Positions 16,913-24,859 are shown, numbered from the stretch's first letter. The stretch is 64,000 bases of DNA from CAVVDT01 sp963747005 (GCA_963747005.1 CAVVDT010000003.1:434001-498000); one strand, 5' to 3'. Program-made: numbers and translations. The notes: generated from the sequence alone by a model not told the origin.

Positions 16913-17320
16913 TTAACTCTGGCCGTTGGCGTCCGGGCTGGCGACGTCGGTGCCGGTGTTCCCGAGGTCGGTGCTGGAGTCCTTGCTCCCGACATCCTTG
17001 CTGGAATCCTTGCTGCCGACATCATTGCTGGTGTCCACCTTGCCCTGATCCTTGCCGGTGTCCACCTTGCCCGAGTCCACCTTGCCCGAGTCCACCTTGC
17101 CCGAGTCCACCTTGCCCGAGTCCGCCTTGCCGTGGTCCTTGCCGGCGTCCGCTTTTCCGTGATCCTTGCCGTGGTCCGCCTTGCCGTGGTCCGCCTTGCC
17201 GTGACCGTCGCCCTTGCCATGGGCGAAGGCCGGCGCGGCCGCAAAGGGCATCGTGGCAACGGTGGGGGCAACGGTAGCGAAAGCGAAGGCCAGTCCGAGA
17301 GCAGTAACAAGCGTCTTCAT
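16913..17320 (-). CDS. secreted low-complexity protein with GK(A/V)D repeats
   Basis: 135 residues. The signal peptide (about 1-33, ending AAAPAFA) is followed by His/Gly/Lys/Asp repeats such as HGKADHGKADHGKDHGK. Four DSGKV units and a Ser/Asp-rich tail (SNDVGSKDSSKDVGSKDSS) complete the protein. The repeat area alternates Lys and Asp at regular spacing, giving a charge-neutral polyampholyte that is probably disordered and possibly cation-binding. The gene has the heptad promoter repeat 84 bp upstream and a terminator downstream. No family is recognised. Confidence 0.65.
   Translation of the reverse strand: MKTLVTALGLAFAFATVAPTVATMPFAAAPAFAHGKGDGHGKADHGKADHGKDHGKADAGKDHGKADSGKVDSGKVDSGKVDSGKVDTGKDQGKVDTSNDVGSKDSSKDVGSKDSSTDLGNTGTDVASPDANGQS
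17056..17130 (-). repeat. 15-bp tandem coding repeat (DSGKV units)
   Basis: Five consecutive 15-bp units are seen. On the plus strand the last four read CCGAGTCCACCTTGC with a single variant base in the fourth, and the first unit differs in its 5' part. They encode the pentapeptide DSGKV and near relatives in the secreted protein. The near-identity of the units at DNA level indicates recent expansion by slippage. Confidence 0.8.
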
Positions 17321-17403
17321 GTTGATTCTCCATCTGATGAGGGGGTCTTGCGACCGACGTGAAGAACCTACGCTTTCCCGCCCTGCAACTCGCTGATGCG
17401 CCA

Positions 17404-17443
17404 GGTCAGCAAGTTGTCATCAGGTTATAGGCGTTTTGTCATC
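17404..17443 (-). promoter_or_regulatory. heptad direct repeats upstream of the GKxD-repeat gene
   Basis: On the minus strand the order is GATGACA (17443-17437), GATGACA (17421-17415), then GCTGACC (17410-17404). The starts are spaced 22 and 11 bp apart, that is, whole helical turns. It matches the GCTGACA-N4-GCTGACA pattern seen at three other local promoters and lies 84 bp upstream of the start codon at 17320. Confidence 0.55.
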
Positions 17444-17692
17444 TAACGAAGAACGCCACGGTCGGCCTTTCGGTGCCGGGTTTCCATTCGCAAGCCCATG
17501 GAAGATTGTTTTGGCGGTCAGCGTGTCCGCCAAATTTCAGTATTGAGCTCGCGGTTTCTTTGATGCGCAGGCAAAGCCCGCCCGTGGCAATCCGGCACGC
17601 CGGGCCAAGCGCTATGCGTGCACGCTGCAGCGTGAAGCCTCTACGACAGGTCTAACATCTCGTCTGGACGTTTTCGGCCGAGGCAAGGAGAA

Positions 17693-17718
17693 GGGCGGCG
17701 CCGGGGCAGGCGCCGCCC
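17693..17718 (-). terminator. GC-rich hairpin downstream of the RTX gene
   Basis: The stem GGGCGGCGCC / GGCGCCGCCC has 10 perfect pairs, a 6-nt loop and short TT runs on both sides. It lies 90 bp beyond the RTX stop (17808). It is a probable transcript end for that gene. The T-tract is weak, so confidence is moderate. Confidence 0.5.
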
Positions 17719-17807
17719 TTCAGGGGGCTATGCGATGACCGCATCCGGAGCTTCTTACGCGCCAGCGGGACGGCGATGACAGCTGGCTGATGCTCCGCCC
17801 CTTTTGG

Positions 17808-18680
17808 TCACACGATGATGTCGCCGGCATCGAGCGATGCCAGCGTCACATGGTGAAGGGTCACGTCCTCGCCGCTTGCGAAGTGGAACACCACATCGGC
17901 ACCGACCTGACTCGCCTGGGCGAGCAGGTCGGCGGCGGTGACGACCCCGAAGCTGCTGAAGTCGAGGTGATCGACGCCGTGCTGGAAGTCATGCACCGTG
18001 TCGTGCCCGTCGTGCGGTGCAAAAATAAAGGTATCGCTGCCGGCGCCACCGTTGAGCACATCGTCGCCCTGGCCGCCGTTCAGCAAGTCGTCGCCATTGC
18101 CGCCATGCAGGTTATCGCTGCCGGCACCGCCATGCAGGGTGTCGTCGCCGCCGCCGCCATTGACGTTGTCGTCGCCAGCCCCGCCACCAAGTCTGTCGTC
18201 GCCGCCGCCACCGCCGAGGCTGTCGTTGCCGCCGTCGCCATGCAGGGTATCGCTTCCGCTGCCGCCGCTCAGGCTGTCGTCGCCAATGCCGCCGCTGAGA
18301 TTGTCGTCACCGCTGTCGCCATGCAGCATGTCGCTGCCGCTGTCGCCACTCAGGCTGTCGTCGCCAATGCCACCGTCCAGGTTGTCGTTGCCATCACCGC
18401 CATGCAGGGTATCGCTGCCGCTGTCACCGCTCAGGCTGTCACCGCCGCCACCGCCGCCGAGACTGTCGTTGCCGCTGTCGCCACTCAGGCTGTCGTCGCC
18501 AATGCCGCCATGCAGACTGTCGTCACCGCCGGCGCCATGCAGGCTGTCGTCGCCGCTACCGCCGTTCATGGTGTCGTCGCCACTGTCGCCGTCGAGGCTG
18601 TCGTTGCCGCTGTCGCCGTTTATGTCGTCGCCGTTGGGTGTTCCGGCTAAGGTGTCGTCATTGCCTTCGTTCAAGCTCAT
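17808..18680 (-). CDS. RTX (hemolysin-type calcium-binding repeat) protein
   Basis: 290 residues made almost entirely of glycine/aspartate nonapeptides of the GGxGxDxLx type. About 20 units lie between residues 19 and 215, for example GGIGDDSLSGDSGSDTL. A C-terminal domain of about 70 residues follows (HDTVHDFQHGVDHLDF...), like the cap domain of type I secreted RTX proteins. There is no N-terminal signal peptide and no catalytic domain. Calcium-triggered folding outside the cell after type I secretion is the family expectation. No ABC exporter or membrane-fusion gene is nearby. The start has GAGAGGAG 7 bp upstream, and the heptad regulatory repeat lies 81 bp upstream. Confidence 0.85.
   Translation of the reverse strand: MSLNEGNDDTLAGTPNGDDINGDSGNDSLDGDSGDDTMNGGSGDDSLHGAGGDDSLHGGIGDDSLSGDSGNDSLGGGGGGDSLSGDSGSDTLHGGDGNDNLDGGIGDDSLSGDSGSDMLHGDSGDDNLSGGIGDDSLSGGSGSDTLHGDGGNDSLGGGGGDDRLGGGAGDDNVNGGGGDDTLHGGAGSDNLHGGNGDDLLNGGQGDDVLNGGAGSDTFIFAPHDGHDTVHDFQHGVDHLDFSSFGVVTAADLLAQASQVGADVVFHFASGEDVTLHHVTLASLDAGDIIV
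18040..18625 (-). repeat. tandem 27-bp RTX-encoding repeats
   Basis: A continuous array of imperfect 27-bp units encodes the nonapeptide repeats. The long open frame on the opposite strand here (Val/Ala-rich) is a by-product of this periodicity. Confidence 0.8.
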
Positions 18681-18760
18681 GGCCCTGCTCCTCTCGTTGA
18701 AGAATCAATTACTGCAGGTTCACTCTACGAAGGCGCTCGTGGCGGTCTGCTTACAGACCC

Positions 18761-18778
18761 TGTCAGTGAATTATCAGG
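18761..18778 (-). promoter_or_regulatory. heptad direct repeat upstream of the RTX gene
   Basis: On the minus strand CCTGATA-N4-ACTGACA occurs with 11-bp spacing, 81 bp upstream of the RTX start and overlapping the last codons of the histidine kinase gene. It is the most degenerate member of the four-site set but keeps the spacing and distance. Confidence 0.45.
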
Positions 18779-20195
18779 TTCGCTCCACAAGCCGTTCGCG
18801 CTCGCTGCCAGACGACGGGCTAACCAGCGCTGGCGTTGGCTTCACACCTCTTTGCGATACCCGCACCTCAAGCCCGCCCAGCGACGAGCGCCCGAGGCTG
18901 AGCTCGAAGCCATAGGCCACGGCCACTTCGGCGGCGATCGCCAGACCCAGCCCGCTGCCCTCATCGCCCTCGCTCAGCCGCCGCCCGCGCTCCAGCATGG
19001 CGGCATGGTCGGCGCTTGCCACCCCCGGCCCGTCGTCGCCGACCGTCATGACCCGCTGCCCCTCGCTCTCGCTCACCTCGATCCGCACCCGGGCCTTCGC
19101 CCATTTGCGGGCATTGTCGAGGATGTTGCCGAACAGTTCGACCAGATCCACCACATCCATCCCGAAATCGAGCCCCTCGGGGCAGCGGAGTTCCCACGCC
19201 AGGTCGGCGCCGCGCGGCAACCGCTTCATGGTGTCGATGAGGTGGGTGAGCTCGGGACCGAGGACGCAGCTTGCCCGCGAATGGCCGGCAGCCAGCCTTG
19301 CCCGCACCAGCCCCCGCTCTACCTGCAGGCGCATGACCTCGGCCTGTTCCTCGATCTGCGTTGCCGCCTCATTGTGCCCGTTGCGCCTGAGGTCGCGCGA
19401 CAGGGTGGTGAGGATGGCGAGCGGTGTCTTGAGGCCGTGGGCGAGGTCGCCGGCCCGCGCCCGCGCCCGCTCCAGCGATACCCGCTGCGCCGTGATGAGC
19501 TGGTTGACCTCGCTGACCAGCGGGGCGATTTCCTCCGGATAGCTGCCCGCAAGACCCTCCGCGCGCCCGGCCCTGACGGCGCTGAGGCGCTGTTGCAGAA
19601 TCGCCAGCGGCCTGAGGCCGATACCCACCTGCACCCACACGGCAGCGATCAGGAACATCGCCAGCAGCCCCAGCGACACGGCAAGTTCGCGCACAAACAC
19701 CGAGACTGGCGCGGCGACTTCGCGCCGCTCGATGGCGACCTCCAGATCGACCACCACGTCGCCGGCCGCCCGCGTGGCGGTGATCCGCTGGGCGAGCACC
19801 AGAAGACCGGTCCCGTCGATGGCGTGGGCTTCGGTCAACCTCTCATGGCCCGCCTTGAGCGGGGCACCGCTCAGGTGGGCGATGTCGGTATCCCACAAGG
19901 AGCGCGAGGTCAGCGTGGTGCCGTTCGAGGTGATCACCTTCCAGTAGAGCCCGCTGAGCGGCTGGTTGAAGCGCGGGTCGGCAAGAGCCGCGTTGCGCAC
20001 CGTCACCCGGCCGTTGTCGGCAATGTCGAGGGCCGCCACCAGTTGCCGCATGTGATTTGAGAGTTCGCGGTTGACCCGGTTGCGGAACTGCTGCTCGAAC
20101 AGCGCCGCCAGGCTCATGCCGGCCACCACCAGCGCCACCGTCAGGGCGAGCGCCGCGGTAACGAGCAGGCGGAAGCGCAGGGACCCGGGCCTCAT
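18774..20195 (-). CDS. sensor histidine kinase (PhoQ-like)
   Basis: 473 residues. TM1 lies at about 9-33 and TM2 at about 170-190, bracketing a periplasmic sensor of about 135 residues. A HAMP-like linker leads to the H-box GDLAHGLKTPLAIL with His253. The ATP-binding domain has the N-box NILDNA (357-362), G1 DDGPG (387-391) and G2 GSGLGLAI (413-420). The HGLKTPL H-box and overall layout resemble the PhoQ branch, which responds to divalent cations or envelope stress. Its start overlaps the response regulator stop by 4 bp. Confidence 0.9.
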   Translation of the reverse strand: MRPGSLRFRLLVTAALALTVALVVAGMSLAALFEQQFRNRVNRELSNHMRQLVAALDIADNGRVTVRNAALADPRFNQPLSGLYWKVITSNGTTLTSRSLWDTDIAHLSGAPLKAGHERLTEAHAIDGTGLLVLAQRITATRAAGDVVVDLEVAIERREVAAPVSVFVRELAVSLGLLAMFLIAAVWVQVGIGLRPLAILQQRLSAVRAGRAEGLAGSYPEEIAPLVSEVNQLITAQRVSLERARARAGDLAHGLKTPLAILTTLSRDLRRNGHNEAATQIEEQAEVMRLQVERGLVRARLAAGHSRASCVLGPELTHLIDTMKRLPRGADLAWELRCPEGLDFGMDVVDLVELFGNILDNARKWAKARVRIEVSESEGQRVMTVGDDGPGVASADHAAMLERGRRLSEGDEGSGLGLAIAAEVAVAYGFELSLGRSSLGGLEVRVSQRGVKPTPALVSPSSGSERERLVERT

Positions 20196-20854
20196 TCGTT
20201 TTCGGCCGCCTGATAGCCGAATCCGCGCCGCGTCTCGATCACCCCGCTGCCGAGCTTGCGCCTGAGGCGGGTAACCAGCGCCTCGATGGCGTTATAGTCG
20301 CGCTCGCTGTCATGGGAATAAAGGCTGTCGCACAGTTCCTGCTGGGCGACCACCCTTCCACGGTGCTGAAAGAGATAATGCACCAGACGGTATTCCAGCG
20401 GCGTCAGTTTCAACGGTACGCCCCTGAGCGTCACCTGCATCAGGCGGGTATCGAGGCGCACCTCGCCGATCGAGATGACGTTGTTGGCGGTGCCGGCCGA
20501 GCGACGCAACAGGCCGCGCAGGCGGGCGAGCAGTTCTTCCATGCGGAACGGCTTGGGCAGATAGTCATCGGCGCCCGCATCGATACCCTCGACCCGCTCT
20601 ACCCAGCTGCCGCGCGCCGTCAGCACCAGCACCGGGCAGGCAATCCCTTCCGCGCGCCAGCGCTTGAGCACCGTCATGCCGTCGAGGCCCGGCAGGCCCA
20701 GGTCGAGCACGATGGCGTCGAAGTGCTCGATGCCGCCGAGCTCCCAGGCCGCCTCGCCGTCGGCGACCCGCTCGACCTCGTAACCCAACGACGAAATGCC
20801 GGCCACAAGGTCCCGGGCAATCGCGTCCTCGTCCTCGACCACCAGGATGCGCAT
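20192..20854 (-). CDS. OmpR/PhoP-family response regulator
   Basis: 220 residues. The receiver domain has the acidic pocket VVEDED, the phospho-acceptor Asp51 in IVLDLGLPG, the Thr of VLVLTARG and the Lys of LPKPFR. The C-terminal winged-helix domain ends with EALVTRLRRKLG and IETRRGFGYQA. The start at 20854 gives a TGATG overlap with the PepSY gene; a longer frame upstream is the shadow of that gene. It is the probable binder of the GCTGACA-N4-GCTGACA sites found upstream of its own operon and of three secreted-protein genes. Confidence 0.92.
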   Translation of the reverse strand: MRILVVEDEDAIARDLVAGISSLGYEVERVADGEAAWELGGIEHFDAIVLDLGLPGLDGMTVLKRWRAEGIACPVLVLTARGSWVERVEGIDAGADDYLPKPFRMEELLARLRGLLRRSAGTANNVISIGEVRLDTRLMQVTLRGVPLKLTPLEYRLVHYLFQHRGRVVAQQELCDSLYSHDSERDYNAIEALVTRLRRKLGSGVIETRRGFGYQAAENE

Positions 20855-21288
20855 CAAAAACCCCTGACCTTGCGAATGGCCTTTGTCAGGGCATCGACGC
20901 TCACCTCGATCAGCCGGCCGCGCCGGTCGATGATCGTCAGGTCGTAGCGCAATGCCCCTTGGCTGTTCACCAGTTTCACATCGACCACCTCGCCGCCGAT
21001 ATTGGCGTCGACGGCATCCAGAACCTCCCTCAGGGAAACCGCCTTGCCGTGGGAGACGGCATCGCGGGCGGCGCTTTGATCGCTTTCGCCCGGCGGCTGC
21101 TTCTTGCGGCTGCGGCCCCAATTGCCGACCGTTGAACCGTTGTTGCCGTTGTCGGAACCATTGCCGTTGTCGCCGCCATTGTCATGGCCGTCGCCACTGT
21201 CGCTTGCCCCGTCCTTCGCCCAGCCGGGCGCGGACCGCACCACGAGGGCGGCTGCAATCCATGCAAAAAGCTGGCGTCTGGTCGTCAT
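20854..21288 (-). CDS. PepSY domain protein with twin-arginine-like signal
   Basis: 144 residues. The signal MTTRRQLFAWIAAALVVRSA (cleavage after GWA) is followed by a Gly/Asp/Asn-rich linker and then a PepSY-type domain. That domain contains AVSLREVLDAVDANIGGEVV and LRYDLTIIDRRGRLIEVSVD. PepSY proteins are periplasmic regulators. Here the gene heads an operon with a response regulator and kinase (TGATG overlap), so it probably modulates the sensor. An upstream in-frame ATG at 21408 was rejected because it would bury the signal sequence. The long leader (about 158 bp from the regulator site) is unusual. Confidence 0.8.
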   Translation of the reverse strand: MTTRRQLFAWIAAALVVRSAPGWAKDGASDSGDGHDNGGDNGNGSDNGNNGSTVGNWGRSRKKQPPGESDQSAARDAVSHGKAVSLREVLDAVDANIGGEVVDVKLVNSQGALRYDLTIIDRRGRLIEVSVDALTKAIRKVRGF

Positions 21289-21591
21289 CGAGCCGTCACT
21301 TGCCTCACTACTCGCCCGCTTGCGCGCTTGCCTTGCCGGGCCGAAGGTCCACATTGCGGCAGAACCGCCAAGCGCTAGCCACCGGGCATTCATCGCGGGT
21401 AAAGCCACGATACGCCATCACACCTGACGGAACGTCGCTGTCAATTGTCAGCGTCCTGTCAGCCGGCGCCTGTCGCACGAACCGGACAATTGCGGATTGT
21501 GCGACGTTAGCGCCGGTGCATGCCTATGGCATGCAGCGCCGATCGGCGTTAGCTTCCTTGGCGGCAATTCCGTTGGCACGGGGCTTCAGGG
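21289..21591. other. divergent promoter region (PepSY operon / DUF2270)
   Basis: This 303-bp gap contains the regulatory repeat at 21446-21463 and a TTGACA box at 21444-21439 on the minus strand, and nothing that looks like a gene. The part nearest 21288 may be a long 5' leader. Confidence 0.5.
21446..21463 (-). promoter_or_regulatory. perfect heptad direct repeat, autoregulatory site
   Basis: On the minus strand GCTGACA-N4-GCTGACA is an exact 7-bp direct repeat at 11-bp spacing. It is followed after one base by TTGACA, a consensus -35 hexamer. This placement is typical of activation by OmpR/PhoP regulators and implies autoregulation of the PepSY-regulator-kinase operon. Confidence 0.7.
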
Positions 21592-22278
21592 ATGGCAGAT
21601 GACGCTGCCCATGGCGAAGGGGCCAAGCCGGACATCGACCCGGCGGTTCTGGGTGCGCTGGTGCATCTTTATCGCGGCGAGGTGTTTCGCAGCACCCACT
21701 GGCGCACCCGGCTCGACAACACCACCAACTGGGCCGTCGTGACCACCGGCATCGCCTTGTCGGCCACCTTCTCCAATGTTCAGGCATCGCCGTTGCCGCT
21801 GGTCCTGGTCGGGATGCTGGTTTCGGTCTTTCTCCTCTTCGAAGCTCGCCGCTATCGCTACTACAACCTGTTTCGCGCCCGCGCCCGGCTCCTCGAGACC
21901 GACCTCTACGCGCCCATGCTGAGCGGCCGCAGAGCCAATGCGGGCCGGGACTGGAGGGAACTGCTGGCCGACGATTTGCAGACGCCACATTATCACATCA
22001 GCTATGTGCGGGCCGCCGGGCGCCGGTTGAGAAGCAACTATTCGTGGATCCTCGCCATTCAGGCGATCGCCTATTACGGCAAGCTGGCCATTCATCCCGT
22101 GCCCATGGCCGGCCTGCACGACGTCATCGTGCGCGCCGCCATCGGCCCCATTCCCGGTGAACTGGTGTTGCTTGCCGGGCTGCTGTTCCATGGCGGCTGG
22201 CTGGTCTTTGCCGTCGTCACCTATCGGCTCGACCAGCTCCATCGCCGCAACAGACGCTCGCCGATGGCGCATGAGTAG
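21592..22278 (+). CDS. DUF2270 family membrane protein
   Basis: 228 residues. The N-terminal ALVHLYRGEVFRSTHWRTRLD motif is characteristic of DUF2270. Hydrophobic segments at about 48-62, 68-84, 152-165 and 185-212 suggest four membrane helices. The conserved FEARRYRYYNLFRARARLLE segment lies between the second and third. The function is unknown. It is transcribed divergently from the PepSY operon, so the central heptad repeat might also affect it. The start at 21592 has a weak upstream CAGGG site. Confidence 0.8.
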   Translation: MADDAAHGEGAKPDIDPAVLGALVHLYRGEVFRSTHWRTRLDNTTNWAVVTTGIALSATFSNVQASPLPLVLVGMLVSVFLLFEARRYRYYNLFRARARLLETDLYAPMLSGRRANAGRDWRELLADDLQTPHYHISYVRAAGRRLRSNYSWILAIQAIAYYGKLAIHPVPMAGLHDVIVRAAIGPIPGELVLLAGLLFHGGWLVFAVVTYRLDQLHRRNRRSPMAHE

Positions 22279-22391
22279 AATGGTTCGTCATTCCAAGGGC
22301 TTGTTCAGCGATGCTCTCTAGCCGCACGCTGAACCCGTGATCGTCACAGGCAGCGGCGACGATTTCCAGCATCGCCGCCGCTCCGGGTCAT

Positions 22392-22883
22392 TTACATGAC
22401 GACGAAAGTTCCGGCCATGAAGCCGTCGCGATCCGGTCCATCGAAGCTGGCCTTCATGGTCCAGGGATCGCACGGGCCAAGGCAATGCCAGCGGAAATGA
22501 CCCGCTGTGGTTGGTGTGAATGTCACGGTCGAAACCGTCGGCACCAGCTTGCCGTTGACCTTTCTGGCCGGCTTCACGATGAGGTTGAGCTTGAGCCCCG
22601 GTGCGGTAACGGTGTGCATCATGTCGTCGTAGTTGACGACCCGAATGGTCACCGGGACGCCGGCGTGCAGGACCAGATTGGACGGGATCATCGTGTCGTG
22701 GAACTTGCCGTCAGATCCTTTCAGTCCGCCGGTCTCGTCCGTGAGCACGGTCATGGTGATCAGGGTCGGAGCCTTGACGGATGCGGTCGCTGTCGCGGTC
22801 GCGGCGTTTGCCTGCGGCGCCACGCCGATGGCAAACGTCGAAACAGCGGCGAGCAGTGCGGCTGCGAAAACATGCTTGTTCAT
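22392..22883 (-). CDS. secreted cupredoxin-like protein
   Basis: 163 residues with a clear signal peptide (1-27, ANA cleavage). The mature beta-barrel shows VTIRVVNYDDMMHTVTAPGL and the metal-loop region HFRWHCLGPCDPWTM. Candidate ligands are His90, Cys134 and/or Cys138, His129 or His133, and Met143. That resembles type 1 or CuA-like copper sites, although the exact spacing fits neither canonical pattern. A perfect FNR/FixK box 80 bp upstream predicts induction under low oxygen. A periplasmic electron-transfer or copper-binding role is inferred. Confidence 0.75.
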   Translation of the reverse strand: MNKHVFAAALLAAVSTFAIGVAPQANAATATATASVKAPTLITMTVLTDETGGLKGSDGKFHDTMIPSNLVLHAGVPVTIRVVNYDDMMHTVTAPGLKLNLIVKPARKVNGKLVPTVSTVTFTPTTAGHFRWHCLGPCDPWTMKASFDGPDRDGFMAGTFVVM

Positions 22884-22962
22884 AACAACTCTCCTTATTG
22901 AATTGCGACGTGCCTCAAAGCCATCGTCGTATCCTCGCTACGCGCGTGGCCGCAGCAATGAA

Positions 22963-22976
22963 TTGATATGCATCAA
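22963..22976. promoter_or_regulatory. FNR/FixK box upstream of the cupredoxin gene
   Basis: TTGATATGCATCAA matches the TTGAT-N4-ATCAA consensus exactly. Its centre is about 87 bp upstream of the cupredoxin start codon, consistent with a -41.5 position and a short leader. Confidence 0.7.
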
Positions 22977-23032
22977 GTTACGGGAAGTTAATGCGGACAG
23001 CATGTCGCAGCATTCACAAGTATCACGTCGGG

Positions 23033-24337
23033 TCAGGAAATTATCTGACCCTCGCTCGCGATCTTCTCCACCCCGCACCATTCGGCGATGAACAGCGCAA
23101 TCGACCCGGTCACCCGCTTGACCGAGGAAAGCGACACGCGTTCATCGAAGCCGTGGATGTTCTCTGAATAGGGACCGTAGACAAGGCACGGGATGCCTTC
23201 GTAGAGGACGAAGACGCGGCCATCGAGATAGCCCGGCGTCACGAAGCTCTCCAGTGACTTGCCGTAGGCCTTGGCATGGGCGCGGCCCAGCACCCGTTCG
23301 GCTTCGGAGCCTTCTTCCAGCACGTAGCCTTCGGCGAAAAAGCCGTTCCATTCGATCTCGGGCGGATTGTTGGCAAGGAAGGGGTTGCCGCGGGCGGCGT
23401 TTCGCACCGCCGCTTCGACTTCGTTTGCCGCTTCGCGCGGGTTCCAGCCCGGATAGATGGCGATGCGGCAGTCGAAGGAGCACCACGCCGGCACCGATGA
23501 GGCCCAGTCGCCGCCGGCGATTTTTCCCACATTGAAGTTGATGGGGTGGGGGAGGGCCTCGAAATGCGCCATGCCGGCCTTGCGGGTGTTCCACTCGGCC
23601 TCCAGCTCCCGCAGTGCCTGGATGACCGGAAAGCACGCTTCGATGGCGTTGGCGCCGGCGCCGGCATCGCGCACATGCACCGGGGCGCCCTTGACATGCA
23701 CGCGGAACCACAAGACGCCGGTGTTGGCCCTGACCAGCTTGTCGTCTTCGGGTTCGGGGATGATGGCCGCCTCGGCCCGGTATCCGCGCACCAGGCACGA
23801 CAGCGCCCCGTTGCCGGTGCATTCCTCTTCCGTCACCGATTGCACATGCACCGTGGCGGCGGGCTGCAAACCGAGGGACTTCAGGGCATCGAGGGCAAAG
23901 ATATTGGCGGCAAGCCCCGCCTTCATGTCGCCGCCGCCGCGGCCATAGAGCCAGTCGCCGTCCACATGCGGCTCGAACGGCGGGCGCGACCACATATCCA
24001 AGGGACCCACCGGCACCACGTCCACGTGCCCGTTGAGGATGAGCGAACGGCCCTTTTCGTTGCGCGGGCGATGGGTGCCCACCACGTTGATGACGTTGGT
24101 GTAGTCGACCTTCACCGGCGAGAAGCCGGGATGGCCCTCGATCGAAGCCACGTCGATGGCCCAGCGATCCATGGCGAGACCGCGCGCTTTCATGGCGGTG
24201 AAGAGAAAGTCCTGCGCCGTGTGCTCCTGGCCGCGCAACGAGGGAAAGCGGACGAGGTCCCGCGTGAACGCCACCTGACGCTCGAAATTGGCCTCCACGG
24301 CGGCAAGAATATCATCGGCAAGTCTGTTTTCGAGCAT
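23033..24337 (-). CDS. M20 family ArgE/DapE-type deacylase
   Basis: 434 residues. Metal and catalytic motifs are LNGHVDVVP (zinc His/Asp), GRGGGDMKAG (bridging Asp), SVTEEECTGNG (catalytic Glu pair) and the final SENIHGFDERV with the second-site His. The dimerisation insert lies in the middle. It is cytosolic. This subfamily, annotated as ArgE/DapE-related or N-formylglutamate/acetyl-amino-acid deacylase, hydrolyses N-acyl amino acids; the exact substrate is unknown. It is a single gene with AT-richer intergenic sequence on either side. Confidence 0.85.
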   Translation of the reverse strand: MLENRLADDILAAVEANFERQVAFTRDLVRFPSLRGQEHTAQDFLFTAMKARGLAMDRWAIDVASIEGHPGFSPVKVDYTNVINVVGTHRPRNEKGRSLILNGHVDVVPVGPLDMWSRPPFEPHVDGDWLYGRGGGDMKAGLAANIFALDALKSLGLQPAATVHVQSVTEEECTGNGALSCLVRGYRAEAAIIPEPEDDKLVRANTGVLWFRVHVKGAPVHVRDAGAGANAIEACFPVIQALRELEAEWNTRKAGMAHFEALPHPINFNVGKIAGGDWASSVPAWCSFDCRIAIYPGWNPREAANEVEAAVRNAARGNPFLANNPPEIEWNGFFAEGYVLEEGSEAERVLGRAHAKAYGKSLESFVTPGYLDGRVFVLYEGIPCLVYGPYSENIHGFDERVSLSSVKRVTGSIALFIAEWCGVEKIASEGQIIS

Positions 24338-24422
24338 GGGGGTCGCGTCCTCTTCAGGTCCTCAAGCCTCGACTTGCCATGAACTGGCGAGGTGAGGCAA
24401 GCGGGCCATCACCTGAAAAAGC

Positions 24423-24450
24423 TTGCAATTTTTTCTTATCCGCTTATCTA
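24423..24450 (+). promoter_or_regulatory. possible cold-shock gene promoter
   Basis: TTGCAA followed after 16 bp by TATCTA lies in the most AT-rich stretch upstream of the cold-shock gene. It would give a 5' leader of roughly 160 nt, as expected for cspA-type mRNAs. The -10 match is poor, so this is tentative. Confidence 0.3.
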
Positions 24451-24622
24451 TGAAAGCCATGATGTGCAGAAATTTGGAAGACGCACATCCTCGGAGTTTG
24501 GCTAAGTCGCCCGTGCCTCGATGGCTACACGAACTTTCCCCGGACAATCTGAGACCTGTCGCAAGGCGCCGCTCGCGTCGCTTTTCGGCGTATTCCAAGC
24601 TACTTGAGGGAAAGGACTCCCC

Positions 24623-24835
24623 ATGCGCTACACCGGCACGGTGAAATTCTTCAATCATGCACGCGGCTTCGGCTTCATTCAGCCTGAAGACGGCGGCAAG
24701 GACATGTTCGTGCACGCCACCGCTCTCGAGCGCTCCGGCATCGCCTCCATCAACGAGGGTGACAAGGTCACCTTCGAGGTCGAGGACGACCGTCGCGGTC
24801 GCGGCAAGCAGGCGACCAACATCCAGATGGCCTGA
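24623..24835 (+). CDS. cold-shock protein, CspA family
   Basis: 70 residues covering a single complete cold-shock domain: GTVKFFNHARGFGFIQPEDG with RNP1 RGFGFI, then DMFVHATALERSG with RNP2 MFVHA. The C-terminal basic strand GRGKQATNIQ completes the OB-fold. It is a nucleic-acid chaperone in the cytoplasm. Its long AT-containing leader suggests post-transcriptional cold regulation. A weak terminator hairpin follows, and a second, diverged cold-shock-domain gene lies 200 bp downstream. Confidence 0.95.
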   Translation: MRYTGTVKFFNHARGFGFIQPEDGGKDMFVHATALERSGIASINEGDKVTFEVEDDRRGRGKQATNIQMA

Positions 24836-24839
24836 AGCT

Positions 24840-24859
24840 TCTGCTTACGGCAGACTTTT
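24840..24859 (+). terminator. weak terminator after the cold-shock gene
   Basis: TCTGC / GCAGA forms a 5-bp stem with a 5-nt loop followed by CTTTT, 4 bp after the stop. It is short but correctly placed. Confidence 0.35.

Larger units (their letters stand above)
17321..17807. other. 487-bp intergenic region with regulatory elements
   Basis: No credible gene is seen. The left part holds the minus-strand promoter region of the GKxD-repeat gene, including heptad repeats at 17404-17443. The right part holds a GC-rich hairpin (17693-17718) downstream of the RTX gene. The middle (about 17460-17680) has no recognisable gene, repeat or RNA. Confidence 0.5.

Noticed and set aside
17056..18625. CRISPR-like arrays suggested by regular repeats
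   Set aside because: Both repeat zones are in-frame coding repeats of 15 and 27 bp without spacers, and no cas gene is present.
17790..18650. Val/Ala-rich plus-strand frame opposite the RTX gene
   Set aside because: It arises from the 27-bp periodicity of the RTX repeats. The minus-strand product has the canonical nonapeptide and a good ribosome-binding site.
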